DNA of 64,000 nt, from positions 5,652,972 through 5,716,971 of the forward strand of contig NC_045146.1 of assembly GCF_008831285.2 (NCBI RefSeq), in the 5' to 3' direction. The notes beneath the pieces are model-generated. The model did no database searches. It was not told where the DNA came from and saw nothing but the letters and a program-made list of their open reading frames with translations. The first letter of the stretch is position 1; every line of letters begins with the position of its first letter. This stretch comes from Nymphaea colorata (Eukaryota > Streptophyta > Magnoliopsida > Nymphaeales > Nymphaeaceae). This document shows, piece by piece, positions 41,633 through 54,672 of this stretch. A program made the position numbers and the translations under genes.

Positions 41633-43860
41633 CTTTCTAAAAACTTTCTCATCTCTCTCTCTCTTCGATTTAAAATTTTCATGTATGTAAATACATGCAT
41701 ATAAGTATATTTCTCTCTTTCTAAAATCTTTTTTCTTTATCTCTCTCTTTCTCTTTCTAAAATCTCTTTCTCTCTCTCTCTCTCTCTTGACTTAAAATCA
41801 TCTTTTATATATGATCATATATGTAAGTACATATATGAACACACACACACATATATATATATATCATTGTCTCCAAAATAATTTCCTCTCCCTCTTTCTT
41901 TTTCTCTATTTCACTCTTTCAAATGTCTCTTTTTTAAGGCCTAAAAATCTTGATTTTCATTTATCAACTTCATTAAGGCCAAAACTGAAGTAATGATCTA
42001 ATCTTGAAGTCATTCAAAAACTTTTTTGTTTATAAGAATATTTTTGACAAAATGGTAGAGGATATGCAAGCAAGTGTAGGAAATCTATATATGTTTGATG
42101 GTAGGAATACTTTTAGATGAATGCTATAGTAGGAATGAATGATTTACTTTCAATCATATAGAATCAATGGATTCATGCATCCACAATCACCTGTGGAATT
42201 CAAAAATGATCATAAGAACATCTTTAAGAAAACTCAGGTAAGATGACGTGAAGTTCTAGTTATGTAGTAACCGAGACAGGGCAATATCTCAGCTCTATTT
42301 AAGATTTCAAAAGAACACTCAATTGATTCCAAATGAAATATTTAAAATATCAACATTAGCTTTCAAAGATTTTCAAATACTACTTGTAAAGATTTCATGA
42401 TCCATTTCTTGATATCAAAATCTCTTAAGCAAATATAGTTTATTCTTCTTAAATGATACTTCAAAATTTCCCCATCCAAAGGTCTTTGAAATGTCAAATT
42501 TCAAAATTATTGCCAAGAACTACACTGGATGAAGACATTTAAATAAAATGAAATGCATAAAAAATAAGCATTACCTTTGGATTAGTTATCTTCGGTAAAG
42601 GTTCCAGAAATAACTAATGCTTGTACTGACGGGAGTGTTATTTTCTCTCTCCTTTCAATCAAAACCTTATTTTTCTGAAGCAGTCTAAAAAACAAAATAA
42701 ATTTTGGAATACAAACACAACCTTAATAAAAAAAACATTTCACCTTATAATACGAGCTTGTAGGGATTGTCTTTCAATGCCTCCACCTACTAAAGTAGAT
42801 ATGTACTTCACATTTTGATTATACTTTGATCATGTTGACACTATATTGAAAATAATGTTATCAAATTAACCTATATTATGTGAAAGAAAGTTTTAATTAA
42901 ATAAACATCTTAAACACAAATAACGGTAAGTTTTAATTAGTATTAAAAAAATGGATAAGTACAAAAAAATATATACTTCTGATGTATGACTCAGTTTTAA
43001 TGTATGCAGATGCAAATGATGCTTTATCTTTAGCCAAAAGAATAGGAACATCAAAATCATCTAGCAAAAGAATGAAATAAGTAGCAAAAAATGCTTAAAA
43101 ACATTAATAATAATTAATTACCTTCAATTTGATTCACAACCAATTTTGTGCACATATCAAAGCCTCCATGATTTTTGCACCAAATTGACTTTTATATGAA
43201 TCAAGCTTGCATCTACCTATACTACATTTTGGCTCTGATGCAACAACTGGTATCGAAATAACCAAAATATCACATTCATTTTAGATAACACTGGATATTT
43301 AGATGCATTGACTTTCCATCATATCAAAATATTATTATTATTATTTTTTGCAAATAGGCACTTTCAAATAAAACTTCAAATTTGATTTTGTATGTTGACT
43401 CTGTGATGATTCTTGAAGATAGTCTTCTAGTTCATTTGTTCCAGCCTTCTTATGAGAAGAAAATTCAACCAATGAAATAAAGCTAAATTAATTTTAATAT
43501 ACACTTCTATTAGATTGCATATATCTCAATATTTATCAATCAAACTTTTCTTTCATCTTTAAAATCGCTATATTTGAAAGACAATATTTGAACTTGAAAA
43601 CATTTTCTTAAATTCTGTTTTTATCTCACAAAACTCTTTAAAAAAGATATTAAAAGTTGGATACTTCAGCATACAAATGACATTAATACATCATAAAAAT
43701 ATTTTTAATTTATTTTGAATAACAACAATCTTCTTCTATTCATCCCTATTTGGTGTCAAATGATAATAACGATCAGTCTATGATGAAACTTTTTCTCCAA
43801 TAGTCAAGTTGACTTTTGTTCGCCTCATACTAGCTATCGTCTCAAATATGATTGTGAAAT
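41031..43860. other. AT-rich intergenic sequence
   Basis: A long (TA)n tract lies at 41586-41638, with CT-rich microsatellite patches at about 41650-41790. No coding similarity was seen. It may be decayed internal sequence of a retrotransposon associated with the LTR-like block on its left, but I cannot show this. Confidence 0.35.
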
Positions 43861-43864
43861 TATA

Positions 43865-44992
43865 TTAGATGGATGTGAAGACAACATTTCTTAATGGAGA
43901 ATTGGATAAAGAAATTTACATGAAACAACTCAATGGTTATGTTACCAAAGGCTATGAGCACAAAATTTGCAAACTCAAACGATCCATTTATGGGCTTAAG
44001 CAATCAAGGAGACAATGATGTTTAAAATTTCATGAGACCATCATTCGAATGGTTTTGATATGATTGATGAAGACCATTGTATTTATATGAAACAACAAAA
44101 GGAAAAGTTTGTGATTCTCTTATTGTATGTTGATGATATATTATGAGCTTGTAATGACATGGAGTTACCGAAATCAACTAAGGATTGGTTATCCATTCAT
44201 CTTAAGATGAAGGACATGGGTAAAACAACACTTATTCTAGGCATTAAAATTAATTAAAAGAAATCACTCAAAAAGTGCTCTCTCACAATAGCCATACATA
44301 AAAATCTCAAAGCAATTCAATATGCAAAACTGCAAACCAGTTAGTACTCCAGTGAGTAGTCTATCAATAAAAATGTGTCCACAAACATTAAATAAGAAAA
44401 ACCAAATGTCAAAAGTGCTATATTCTAATGCGGTTGGCAGTCTAACGTACCTGACTATGTGTACATGACTAAACATATGTCATGCAGTTGGTATGGTTAA
44501 GAGATACCAGTCAAATCCTGGAAATGCTCATTGAAAAGCAGTTAAGAAAATTATGTGCTACTTAAAAGGCACTGAAAATTTGGCTCTATGCTATCATGAT
44601 AGAGATTTGTGTAAAATGACTATACAGATGCAAATTGGGGAGGCGACCCTGATGAATGAAAACCTACATCAAGATATGTGTTTTTACTTAACCATGGTGC
44701 AATATCTTTGTATAGTAAAAAACAAACTTGTGTAGCCCTATCAATCATAGAACAGAATTTATAGTTGGATATATGGTTGTGCAAGGTGTTTGGTTGAAGA
44801 GACTATTTAAGCATTTTGGGATTGTTTCATATGCAAATGTCCCAATAACTATCTATTGTGACAATCACGTAAAAATTACGTATGCGAAGAATCCAAAGTT
44901 TCATAACATAACCAGACACATTGATACCAAATGTAAGTACATGCGAGATGTTGTCCAAAAAGGTAAAATGTTGTTACTAGTATATAAAAGTT
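43865..44992 (+). mobile_element. Degenerate Copia fragment (RT to RNase H)
   Basis: Plus-strand frames, repeatedly broken, give LNGELDKEIYMKQL and CKLKRSIYGLKQS (43890-44010), then LLYVDDIL near 44125. LKMKDMGKTTLILGIKIN follows near 44205-44260. RNase H pieces are TDANWGGDPDE near 44630, KKQTCVALSI near 44725, and the C-terminal ITIYCDNHVKITYAKNPKFH and TRHIDTKCKYM (44850-44950). This is the standard Copia order. No LTR, gag or integrase is recognisable. A purine-rich GTGTGGGGGATTG at about 47750 could be its polypurine tract, but 2.7 kb of other sequence intervenes. Confidence 0.8.
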
Positions 44993-47131
44993 GAATTAGT
45001 ATATAAAAGCATGTAATGTAAAATAGACTTACTAGTATATAAAAGTTGAACTTTTGTATGATAATTCCTTTTAAACATGTTACATATATGTCAGGTTGTG
45101 TAACCAGGTAGAGATTGTTTGCTCACCTGAACTGATCGCCTCAAGCGTTTTGCAAAAGCAAGGTAAGATGAAATGAACAAGACATAGGATGCTTACCGAT
45201 AAGCAAGATAGGTTTTGCATGTTGAGATTTCAATAAATCTTAGACACAGTACATATTTATATGAAAAGATTGCTTGTTTAGATGAAGATGAGGTATTACA
45301 CTAAAGACCAATAACACTAATATGATCTTATAAAATCATGTATACCTGGTAGCCAGCTCTGAGAGCTCAGATTATCTTAGTTAGACTGAGATGATGGAAT
45401 TTTGGTGATTTGTGCGGCAAAATTTAATTACTCAGTGCATATACAAATCTCACAATGGTGAGATAACTTTTTCACAATATGTGAGACATATCACATGTGT
45501 TACCACTATTTAACAAAGTTGACCATATATGAGAAATGAAGGATGATCCATGCTCCTTCATTGTGTGAGTTCCATGGATACTAAAATTGACATTAATATC
45601 AGTATCTAATTTTTTGTCATTATGGACTCTTGACTGTATTTTGTAATGATGAATTAGTGATGCTCCTTTAGTGTACTGTCTGAAGATTATGAATGATTTG
45701 ACCCAATTGGTGTTACCTGAGAAATAAAAAAAATGTATTGGCATTGGAAATGTATTGTTACAAAAAGCAAAAAAGAAGCATTGGTGGCTTGATACAACAA
45801 AACCTAAAAACCAAGTTAAGGGAGAGATTTGGAGCAGCATTCCATGGTTTATATGGATCTGCTATACACTTCTTCTTAACTAGTTGGTTGGAAACAATAG
45901 TGATGTTCATGTTTCCATGTTGTTTTGATTGACCCTATTTACAAATGCAAAAAGAAAGACTTTTAGGATTATGTGTTGGTTTTCTTTATGAAAGAAACAA
46001 AGGTTCAGACTTCAAAAAAATTGAATAAGAACATGTAAAAGGTGTAAGGTGTGCCATATTGTTATGGATTTAGTGTCATCTTAGCAGCAAGTTTTGGTGT
46101 TGGACCCTTAGTGATGCTACATAATATAAGCCAACAAGCATAAGTCTTTGCCTCTCTCAGTAGTCTTTAGTGACATTTGTTAGTTAAAGTTGTGGAACTA
46201 TAACTTCTTGGCTGACAACTTGAGATGCATTTTCTCTTTTTTTGTAGATAATAAGCACGATCATCAAATTTAAAACCATGAATTCTTATATAATTAAAAA
46301 TCCAGAAACATTAGATGTGACACCTAATCAATTCAAATTTTGTCCTAAGTGATATGAAACACAAAAGAAAAGAAAGGATTTGTCAGTTTTTTGTATTTGG
46401 CAACTTTAATATTGTTAGTTGCAGCATAATTATTTTTGGAGATCTTATGTTTGAGTCGGTAATATCCATCATCTTCATTGAGGATAACAGGAAAAAAAAG
46501 TATTGAACCACAAATCAAGAATGCAGAAATAAGACTTAAAAAGAATAACAAAGAACAATGATTATGCAGTAAAAACCTCCACACATCAACACAAGAAGGA
46601 AAACCATATTAACACTTCATTCAATTTGTAGTTTTCTCTTCAAAAAAGTTGAAGTAAATCTTAAAGCCGGATGAGAAAACAAAAGTACAATGACGAGATG
46701 GTGGAAAAGAAATAACAAATGTATCCCAAATCAAATTTCAAACAAAATGCTGTTACTGCATGCCCTAGAACTCCCCTGCTAGAAGAGGTCTAGTTCACGA
46801 AGAAGCTTTCTTATTTCTCATTCTCTTCATGACCCTCCTAGTCTTTGTTCTCAGATTCCCAAATGAGCATACTCTGCCCTACCAAATAGAGCGAAGCAAT
46901 GAATGGATCATGCCATACTATGCCCTCCCTTCTTCTCTTACAATGATCTTCGCTGATGCCGACACTTCCACTCATCAATTCACTCAATTCCAAGGATATC
47001 ATTGCACATTAATTGGCAACCACAACCCTCCAAACACACTTTTATAAGCATGTCAAGAATGATAACTATAAAAGGTGGATTTGGGGGAACCACAAAAAAC
47101 CTGATGGATTCATTGCTGCCCCTAGTTAGTT
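44993..47131. other. Intergenic, no gene supported
   Basis: Just after the Copia fragment, the phrase ACTAGTATATAAAAGTTGAA recurs at about 44977 and 45030. No other repeats, RNA genes or conserved proteins were recognised. Confidence 0.35.
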
Positions 47132-47344
47132 TAGGAACCCAAGGGAGCCGAAGCCCCCTCCACTTTCCCTTATCATTAGGGTCCAAGGCTGCATTGAGAA
47201 ATGGATGGGAAGCCATACACCTATCGACTAGAGTGTAACACATCCATTATTTGTAGTTGAGAGAAGTAGGGCCCATGGGAATCGAACTAACAACTAGACT
47301 TTTATCAGTCTACCAACCCAACCAGCTATGCTACACACCTTATA
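47132..47344 (-). mobile_element. tRNA-derived SINE with 13-bp target-site duplication
   Basis: The minus strand starts near GGTGTGTAGCATAGCTGGTT. TAGCATAGCTGG (47333-47322) fits the RNA polymerase III A box and AGTTCGATTCC (47288-47278) the B box, about 33 bp apart as in tRNA genes. The 213-bp unit is flanked by the exact direct repeat CCCCTAGTTAGTT (47119-47131 and 47345-47357). A tRNA-like head, a non-tRNA body and a long target duplication define a SINE copy. The cloverleaf is imperfect, so it is not a tRNA gene. Confidence 0.8.
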
Positions 47345-47357
47345 CCCCTAGTTAGTT

Positions 47358-48519
47358 AATTACCTTCACATATTACACATTTCTAGTGTCATCTTAGATG
47401 ATGTCATGAACAATTTGGAACTTAGGCTCATTACATCATTAGCAGTAATATAATTTCATGTGTACATGTTAAGTAAAAGGAGGAACTTATGAATTTTACA
47501 TGGAAAAGAACTCAAATTTGGGATGGTAAGCTGTATGCACCTTCTAAGTTGGCACCTTTAATATGTTACAAAGATTTGTTTGTTTTCTTATTATCTATAA
47601 AAAGCCTTGCTTCAAAGTGTAGGATTTTATGATGTGTTTGCTTCAAATTAGAGGTCCAACTAAACTCGATCAGTATTTAGTTGCACCTCATGTCAAAATG
47701 ATGTGGGAAATTTTACTGACTATCACTCTTTTGTTAAGGAAAAAAACAAGTGTGGGGGATTGTCTCACCATTGGAAACTGCAATCAGGTAGATTCTTTTG
47801 GTGACATGTAGAAAAACTTATTTAAATAAATAGAAAAGATATTTAGTCAATAACAAGTTATTATCTTAAATTGCAGTATAGTTTTAAATAAAATCTAGGG
47901 GAACTTGGTCTTCAGCCAACTTAAGAAGAGTAGTATGGAATCAAGATGAACATTTTCGTGCCCTCGTGGCAAGATGAACTCAATCCCAAGTCCTTCCCTT
48001 CTACTAAACCAACTCATTTGGGTCCTATTACTCCTCCTCTATATACACTGCTGATCAAACTGACAAGAAACAATAATTTTGAGGATGAAACAAAAAAAAT
48101 TGTTAGGTTGTAGAAATCAAAATGTACATGGCAAAATTGATTCAATTGCTTGGTCAATATTCATGTGATATTTTCAATTTTTACTGTTTTTAAATAATTT
48201 ATTCTTATATAGATATTCTAATGATAATATATGTAATAATAGGGAGTAACATGCTACCGTATGCCATATGCCGATGGTTGAAAATTAAAATGTAATAATA
48301 GGGAGTAATACGCTAAAGAGTAACTATCACATGAGTATTAGCAACGATTTATGATATTTTTAATAATAATTCATGGTGCTTTTAGCTAAAGATGTTTTAT
48401 TGGTAGCATTCGGCACACAGCAGCATGGAATTCTCCGTGTAATAATAATTGATTCGAGGGAGTCGCCTCATCACTGAAACGGTAATTAATGGTCAATCCA
48501 TTAAATCCGTTTCCGTTCA
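47358..48519. other. Intergenic and upstream region of the SAC3C-like gene
   Basis: No TATA box is evident near the start codon at 48520. A sequence AGGGAGTAA occurs twice (about 48241 and 48300) with shared context. A Copia-like polypurine motif lies at about 47750. Nothing else is recognised. Confidence 0.35.
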
Positions 48520-51500
48520 ATGTCCTCTGCTCCCACGGCTGATCGAAACCCAACCCAGAAATCAGTGGAGGAGCCAGTGAGTCAGTGGACCGGAAGGAAA
48601 AGGCATTCCGACTCCAAGATGCACAGAAACAAGGACTCGGCGTTCACCCGGGCGAAAGGAAACCGGAATCCGTCGTTGTCCTCCGCCATGGACTCCGGAC
48701 TTACTTGGGGACGCCGCGGCTCCTCCTCATCGCAAGGTTCTGCCAGCGAAAGAGAAGGCGAACCGGAAAGCCTCCCCTTCGTCGTCGGGAATTGCCCCGA
48801 TATGTGTCCTGGTACTCCGTCTATGTCTCTCCTTCCTGAAAGGCCTTAGAATAGTTCAATAATGCTATGGTGGTCCATTTCTAATTCTAAAGCTTATAAT
48901 AGCTTAATAAGTGTTATAAAACTTGATCATTTCTCTGTTCTGGCGTCGTGTTATATCCTAATCTTAATTTGGAGAGCCAATTGAATACATTTGATCTAAT
49001 TTATAGCCAGGGAAAGGGCTGAGCGCGAACGACTTAGAGATTTAGCTGTCTTTGAGAGATTTTACGGCAATCCGCGGAAGACTTCATCAAGTCTCGCTGT
49101 GAAAAAGGTAATGATGCTTCCGTCTTTGTTAAGACTTCTTCAGTTGGTATCTCATTTTACTTGAAAAAAAAAAGTGTTAGTGCTAGTTACTCGTACGGCT
49201 CAACAGTTCCAAGGTTGGTGAAAATGATCGATTTTGATAACAACCTTGGTGGGGGTACATGGTTGCTGTAAGATGCTGGTCGTAGAATTCAGTGGTGGAA
49301 ATTCAAGTTCCTTTGGCAAGATTAGCTTTTTATGAAGAAAAGTTTTAAGAAGATAATGCTAATATATTCCCTTTTTAATACTAACCAATTTGTACAACGC
49401 ATTTGTTCTAGTTGAAACATTCAGTCTTGAAATGCAACAATGGAAGCCCATTGTAGACTTTGAAAGTTGGTGAGTTTTCCTTGACCAATCTTTACTCTGG
49501 ATCACCATGACTTGACGTGTCTCACATGTTTTGTGTTTTCACCTGCCCACAAGTGTCGAGGTGCTTGCATGCGATGTTGATCATGTTTCATCGTTGTTGG
49601 GTTTTTTACATGATCCTAAGCATTCCGTTTTTCTGTATTTTTCTTGCTTAATTGACTAACATTTGTCATGTTGCTAATAAAGCGATCCTTAAAAAATGAA
49701 AGCCTGAGATAAATATATGTACTTCATTTCGCTAACTCATTGTGGATATATTTTTCTAGTTAAACAAGTTATTATTCATTTCCTCGTCTGTTGGTTGAGT
49801 TTACAACTTGCATCCAGTCCATGGATAAGCTCTCCCATTTGTGATGACATTCTACAGTTTTTATTTTTCCTGCAGTGCTTGTGAAACAAATGGTAATGTC
49901 ATTTTCTTATTGTCTTCAAATATTGAATGCATTAAGAGGCTGATTCTCCATTTATCACTAGTTTTGCAGAACTATCTCCTCTGTTCATGTGCATGCATCC
50001 GACATACGACCTCTTCCTGTGTTGCAAGATACATTGGCTCACCTTTTCAACCTGCTGGAATCATCAGACCAACCTTTTGAAGTTGTCCATGAATTTGTAT
50101 TTGATAGGACAAGGTCTATTAGGCAGGATCTTAGCATGCAGAATATCAGCGGCTATGAGGCAGTTGACATGTATGAACAAATGGTAAAGATCTTGACCAA
50201 ATTATAGTTGAAACGTTGCTGTCATAAGTTTTCTGTACATTGTTATCTTCAACTACGTTTATTGAAACCATCCTGTATCTTTTGTGCTATGTATTGGTTT
50301 TTCCCTTTGTGATTTTAAATTTTCATTTGATATTGTTTTATGCAAATATATACATGTGTTGGTGCATCGTTCTCTTGATTTAATAGATTTTCTACAAGCA
50401 GAGGGTTGGTCACAGGGTTCAGTGATTCCTTTTAGTTCGTCTTGCTTAATTTCCAATAAAATGTGTCTTATGCAGGTTATGTTCCACATCAAATCTCACC
50501 ACAAACTTTTGCAGCGTGAAAATGTCAGCACTTCTTCCATGCACTACCTCAACTTGGAGCAACTGAAAAAATCCTTGAAGACTCTGTATGATCTGTATGA
50601 TGTCAATAGAAGCTCAGGTTTTGTTAGCAAGCATGAAGCTGAATTCTACTCATTTCACGTGCTCCTGCATCTTGGTTCTAATTGTCAAGCAACGGTGAAG
50701 CTTCCATTCTAGTGAAATTTTGCAGGCCTTGTTACTCAGGGACATGTGTAGGACCAGCCCCTATTTTAGGCTAATCCAACTACCCCTTCTTTAAATTCAT
50801 ATTTATATGTGGTTTTTTTGTAAGATTAGTTGTGTAGATGTTATCTTCAAATGCAAAAGTTCAGGAATCTACACAAAAAACTATAAGTTTCATGAGGGTT
50901 TAAAAATCATGGCCTGTAGGTTTTGGCATATAGAACTCTATGTGGTTATCTGAAAACAAAAAGGTTGTCGGTTTTGTAAGTTGTGAATATAAAGATTAAC
51001 ACCTACATACTCAAGATTATGAGAGTTAATAAGACGGCCATTTTGGGGATAGGTCGTACTCATTTCTGATTTCTCTGTTACTTGAAGCATAATCTGTAAT
51101 CGAACTTGTCATTTTCAGGGTGAGTCACTTGCTACATGGTTTTGGCGATTGGAGCCTCATCTTCTCAAGTCCAAGGATCTTTCTTTTGTTAGGAGCGTCT
51201 TGCGGTATTGTGTTATTCTGCTTGTTCCTATTGAACCTATTTAAATTTGAGATTCTTTTGTTTGATCTTTCTGTTTTAGTAATTTCAGTATGCTAGTGTT
51301 GTCTTTTTCCTCTTTTAAGAAAATAAGATTGTTTGTGTCACATGGGTATGGCTATCGGTTTGTAGCGTGAGATAGGTACAGCTGGTATGATGTGTTTCTC
51401 AAAAGAGTGCCGGATACGTATGAGAGAGGGAGAGAGCACAAACATATTATGTGCATACAATTTAAGATATATAACCAACAAGCATCCAGCACTGCACCAT

Positions 51501-53703
51501 CAAATCAGCAACAACCTTACAGATGCTGAAGTGTCTGTGCAATATGGACATTCCGTCAGTTCAAATTTAGTCATCTTCTTTTGAGGCCATTATATCTAAT
51601 ATATGTTAGTTTTTTCTCTTGTGATGTATAACAGGTACTTCAGAATAAATAATTTTAAGCAGTTCTTTTGCATGGTCGCAGAACGGGCATCACATCTCCA
51701 ATTATGTCTTTTGGAACCATTGTTCAATGAAGTAAGTAGTTCTGGAGCACAGTCTAAGCATGGAACATGCTTTGGTGCACAGTATAAACATAACGTATGA
51801 AATGCCATGTTGCATGTTGGAACTATATTATAGACAGAGTCACAGAAACGTGTGGGTGGTTGTTCAGAATTCTGTCAATAGCACTTCTGTAGCTCTCCAA
51901 TGGTCTTACCATACGGATCCATCTACATGCCATATTTGGAGAACTCACAAGCAATTTTAAGATTCTGTAAACATCTTTAGGCAAAATGGACACGATTCTG
52001 TAATATGCAGGGGTCATCTTAGATTTCTTGTTTATATGATCCACCTCCTAAGCCAAGATGTATTATACACTTCTATTTTCAGCATCAAAATGCATGTGCA
52101 GGTAAACTCTTACATGAATGTTAAAACATATACCAATTTGCCTGCACATTCAACCATTCACAACCATGTCTGAGTTACCCACCTAAGAAAGGTGCCATTG
52201 AGAAAAGCCGCTCCATCCATGACCAGCTTTGCCTAGCCGAGTGGTGCCAATGTAAGTTACCATTGATGAGGTTTAGGGGTTCTAAGGTTGGGAGATAGAG
52301 GCTAGGGCTTCTGGCTTATATTTCCAGTAACTAACTCATACCACATTCTGCAATTTCATAGATTGCAAGCACTTAGAGAGTGGCTGTGTTGAACTTAAAA
52401 ACAGATAGAATGCAGTGTTGTACGTATCGTTACGGGGCCATATCGTATGATACGTATCGTATCGTTTACAAAATACAATACGATACACCATCTGTATCAT
52501 AAATAGAGGTACGGGCTGATTTCAAAAAAGGAGGGCTTGAACCCTCTCGAGTTTCTTTTATAAAAACCCGCCCCTTCTTCATTTCTAACCTAGAGATTGT
52601 GCCGCCTTGGGGGAAATCATCGATTTCCACCGTGAAATCATCGATTTTTACCATAAATTAACCATGGATTTGTGCGTGGGTGGCTGATTTTCATTGGGAG
52701 GAAATGAGTTTTTTTAAATCATCAAGATGAAGATAAAGAAGACGATGGAGATGAGGATGAGAATAAATATGATGAAGATTATGAATGAGAGTCGAGAGTA
52801 CCTTCATTTTATATGTATTGACATTGAACATTTTCACAATTTCATTCTCATCTTGTAATGTAATACATAACATTTAAAACTTATTTTTTGATGTGGTGTC
52901 TCATAGACTTATGGACGTTATGACTTATGAATCTATGGTTATGAAATTACGATATATGTTACTTAGTTTTTGACTTGTTGTGCTTTCTAGATTGATAATG
53001 TTATGAATTTTGATGTTTATGAATGATGAACCATAACTTTATAGCAATAATAAGTCTGTCATTCTGTAAAACATATTTCTTATGAAGAATATATTATTCT
53101 TGATTTTTACTGAATTTTTATGCATTTTCGATTTTTTTCCTATTTTTCTGATTTAATTGTAAAAAAATGATACAGTTACGATACATTGCGATATTTCACG
53201 ATACGGCGTATCTTAAAGCCAGATCGATACGACTTCTGATATGCTTTTTACAACATTGATAGAATGGTTTCTCAAGGGCTTGCATTTGTGTTCATGTAAT
53301 ATTAGGTATTGTGCACGAAAAGCAAGTACTTATTCAGTGTACTTCATTAACAGGTAAGGGCACAAGCCTTATCCTCCATTAATCATTGTGGCTACAAGCT
53401 TCATCCTTACCCACTCTCTCACCTGGCGAAGCTTTTGATGATGAAGGTACGGGAGTCACACTTTGAAGATAATGCAGAAACAACAAGTAACACCTCCCGA
53501 AAGTGGGAATGAGTGTATTGTCCTCTTAAGCTGTTTGTGATGCCTGATTGCAGGAGTCTGATATGGAGTCCTTTTGTAATCTATGTGGGCTTGAGACGAT
53601 AACTGATGAAACAGGAAAGAAGTTCCTGCCCACCAAGCAGAATAGCTTCAATTTTCCCAAAGGAGGGCACCCGATGTACAATTTCGAAAGGTTGTGGAGG
53701 TAA
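48520..53703 (+). CDS. SAC3C: SAC3/GANP family protein, SAC3C type
   Basis: Eight exons join in phase: 48520-48811, 49007-49107, 49962-50183, 50476-50694, 51119-51204, 51635-51731, 53354-53446 and 53554-53703. They encode 419 aa, close to the plant SAC3C size (about 400). Residues 1-88 are variable and polar. The signature [20 protein letters not shown] starts at 89, followed by [11 protein letters not shown]. The SAC3/GANP helical domain covers roughly 98-400 and includes [32 protein letters not shown] and [18 protein letters not shown]. Yeast Sac3 and human GANP scaffold the TREX-2 mRNA export complex at nuclear pores; a matching role here is by homology only. The acceptor of exon 3 was set at CTAG/TTTTGCAGA, because the nearby TTTTGCAG breaks phase and loses the FCRT motif. 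Intron 6 (1622 bp) contains a Mutator-like insertion. Confidence 0.9.
52413..53257. mobile_element. Mutator-like element in SAC3C intron 6, 9-bp TSD
   Basis: An 845-bp insertion flanked by exact GATAGAATG (52404-52412 and 53258-53266). A 9-bp duplication is the Mutator superfamily hallmark. The left end is CAGTGTTGTACGTATCGTTA; the right end reads AATGTTGTAAAAAGCATAT on the minus strand. Subterminal regions on both sides are rich in GATACGTATCG-type words in both orientations. The interior includes an acidic frame (about 52725-52790: GAT/GAA-rich) but no transposase, so the copy is non-autonomous. The superfamily call rests on TSD length. Confidence 0.8.
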
Positions 53704-53791
53704 CCCTTATTTTATAATAATTATGAATTACGAAGTTCATCTTCTCAAACATCTATTCTGGTTTTTCAGGGGAGAGTTCTGGCTTTTGTAA
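53704..53791 (+). other. Alternative last exon of the SAC3C-like gene
   Basis: The stop of exon 8 is formed by the donor-like TGGAG/GTAACC. If that GT is spliced to the acceptor TTTTTCAG ending at 53769, the frame continues as RGEFWLL and stops at 53789-53791. The two ends differ by only a few residues. Transcript data would decide. Confidence 0.4.
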
Positions 53792-53893
53792 GACTTCCCT
53801 TGTAGTATAGAATGACAAAATGTGCACTTCCATTCGGTAAAGATCAAAAGTTGCATATTGTCAGGCCAGAATAAATCCGTGTAGCTAGTCTAG

Positions 53894-54600
53894 CTAGCTC
53901 AGTCTTAATTGCTTAACCCTTCCAGAGATAGTCCCAAACAAGAGGTCTTTTAAGACATTCTCAAGCTTAGAGATAACTGCGATCATAGGGTATCCCTTGA
54001 AATCTATATTGATACCTTTCCTAAGTATGGTGACGCACCTAGCCCCAAAATTAAAATGTCTGGCCAACATGCCTCGACCTTGATTTGATGAGATCCCATA
54101 GAATGAAAAAGGAAAGTCTTGTATTCTACATGGCCTTGGTGCTTCATTGTGAGTTTTTCTTAGAAGAAATCTGGCCGGGGGATACCCCATCCATTTATTG
54201 ACGAAAGAATAAAAGAATGCTAATGTACAATTCAAACAATACACCTCAAAGCCTTTAGCTCAATGGTCATCTTGCTCCAGGAGGAAGGAAAGAGCCCCAA
54301 AAGATAGGTGGCCATGACAGACAACAAAGTCTCTCAGTTGGAACAGGATCCAACGGGAGTAGCTACAAGAAGAAACATTGCAACTCAGGGAGACAAACAA
54401 CCCCTAAACCAGTATCTTCAACATGGATCTCTTCCTGTTCTGTCTCTCCGAAGTCAGCATCCCAAGCTTCTGGACAACCTCCATTAAGGAATCACCACCC
54501 CAATATGGTTTAACCACCTTATTATGATGACACCACCTACTCAGTCTGCCAGCAATAGCAGATCTTTTCTCCATTTTCTCTGTGGCCATCTTGATGAGTC
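53894..54600 (-). other. Unrecognised minus-strand open stretch
   Basis: Minus-strand frames across this block are relatively open (116 codons at 54244-53894 and 61 at 54589-54404). They include segments such as FPFSFYGISSNQGRGMLARH. I cannot assign a family. A decayed retroelement ORF (for example LINE ORF1) is possible but unsupported. Confidence 0.2.
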
Positions 54601-54672
54601 AGCCAAAAACACCAGTGTGTATCCAGATTGGGCTAAAGATTTTTGTCTGAAGCCAGATATGTATACTCTTAG

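Noticed and set aside
48585-48839. Second long open frame overlapping SAC3C exon 1
   Set aside because: The other frame contains the conserved VGNCPDMCP signature and splices in phase to [12 protein letters not shown]. This one is a shadow frame.
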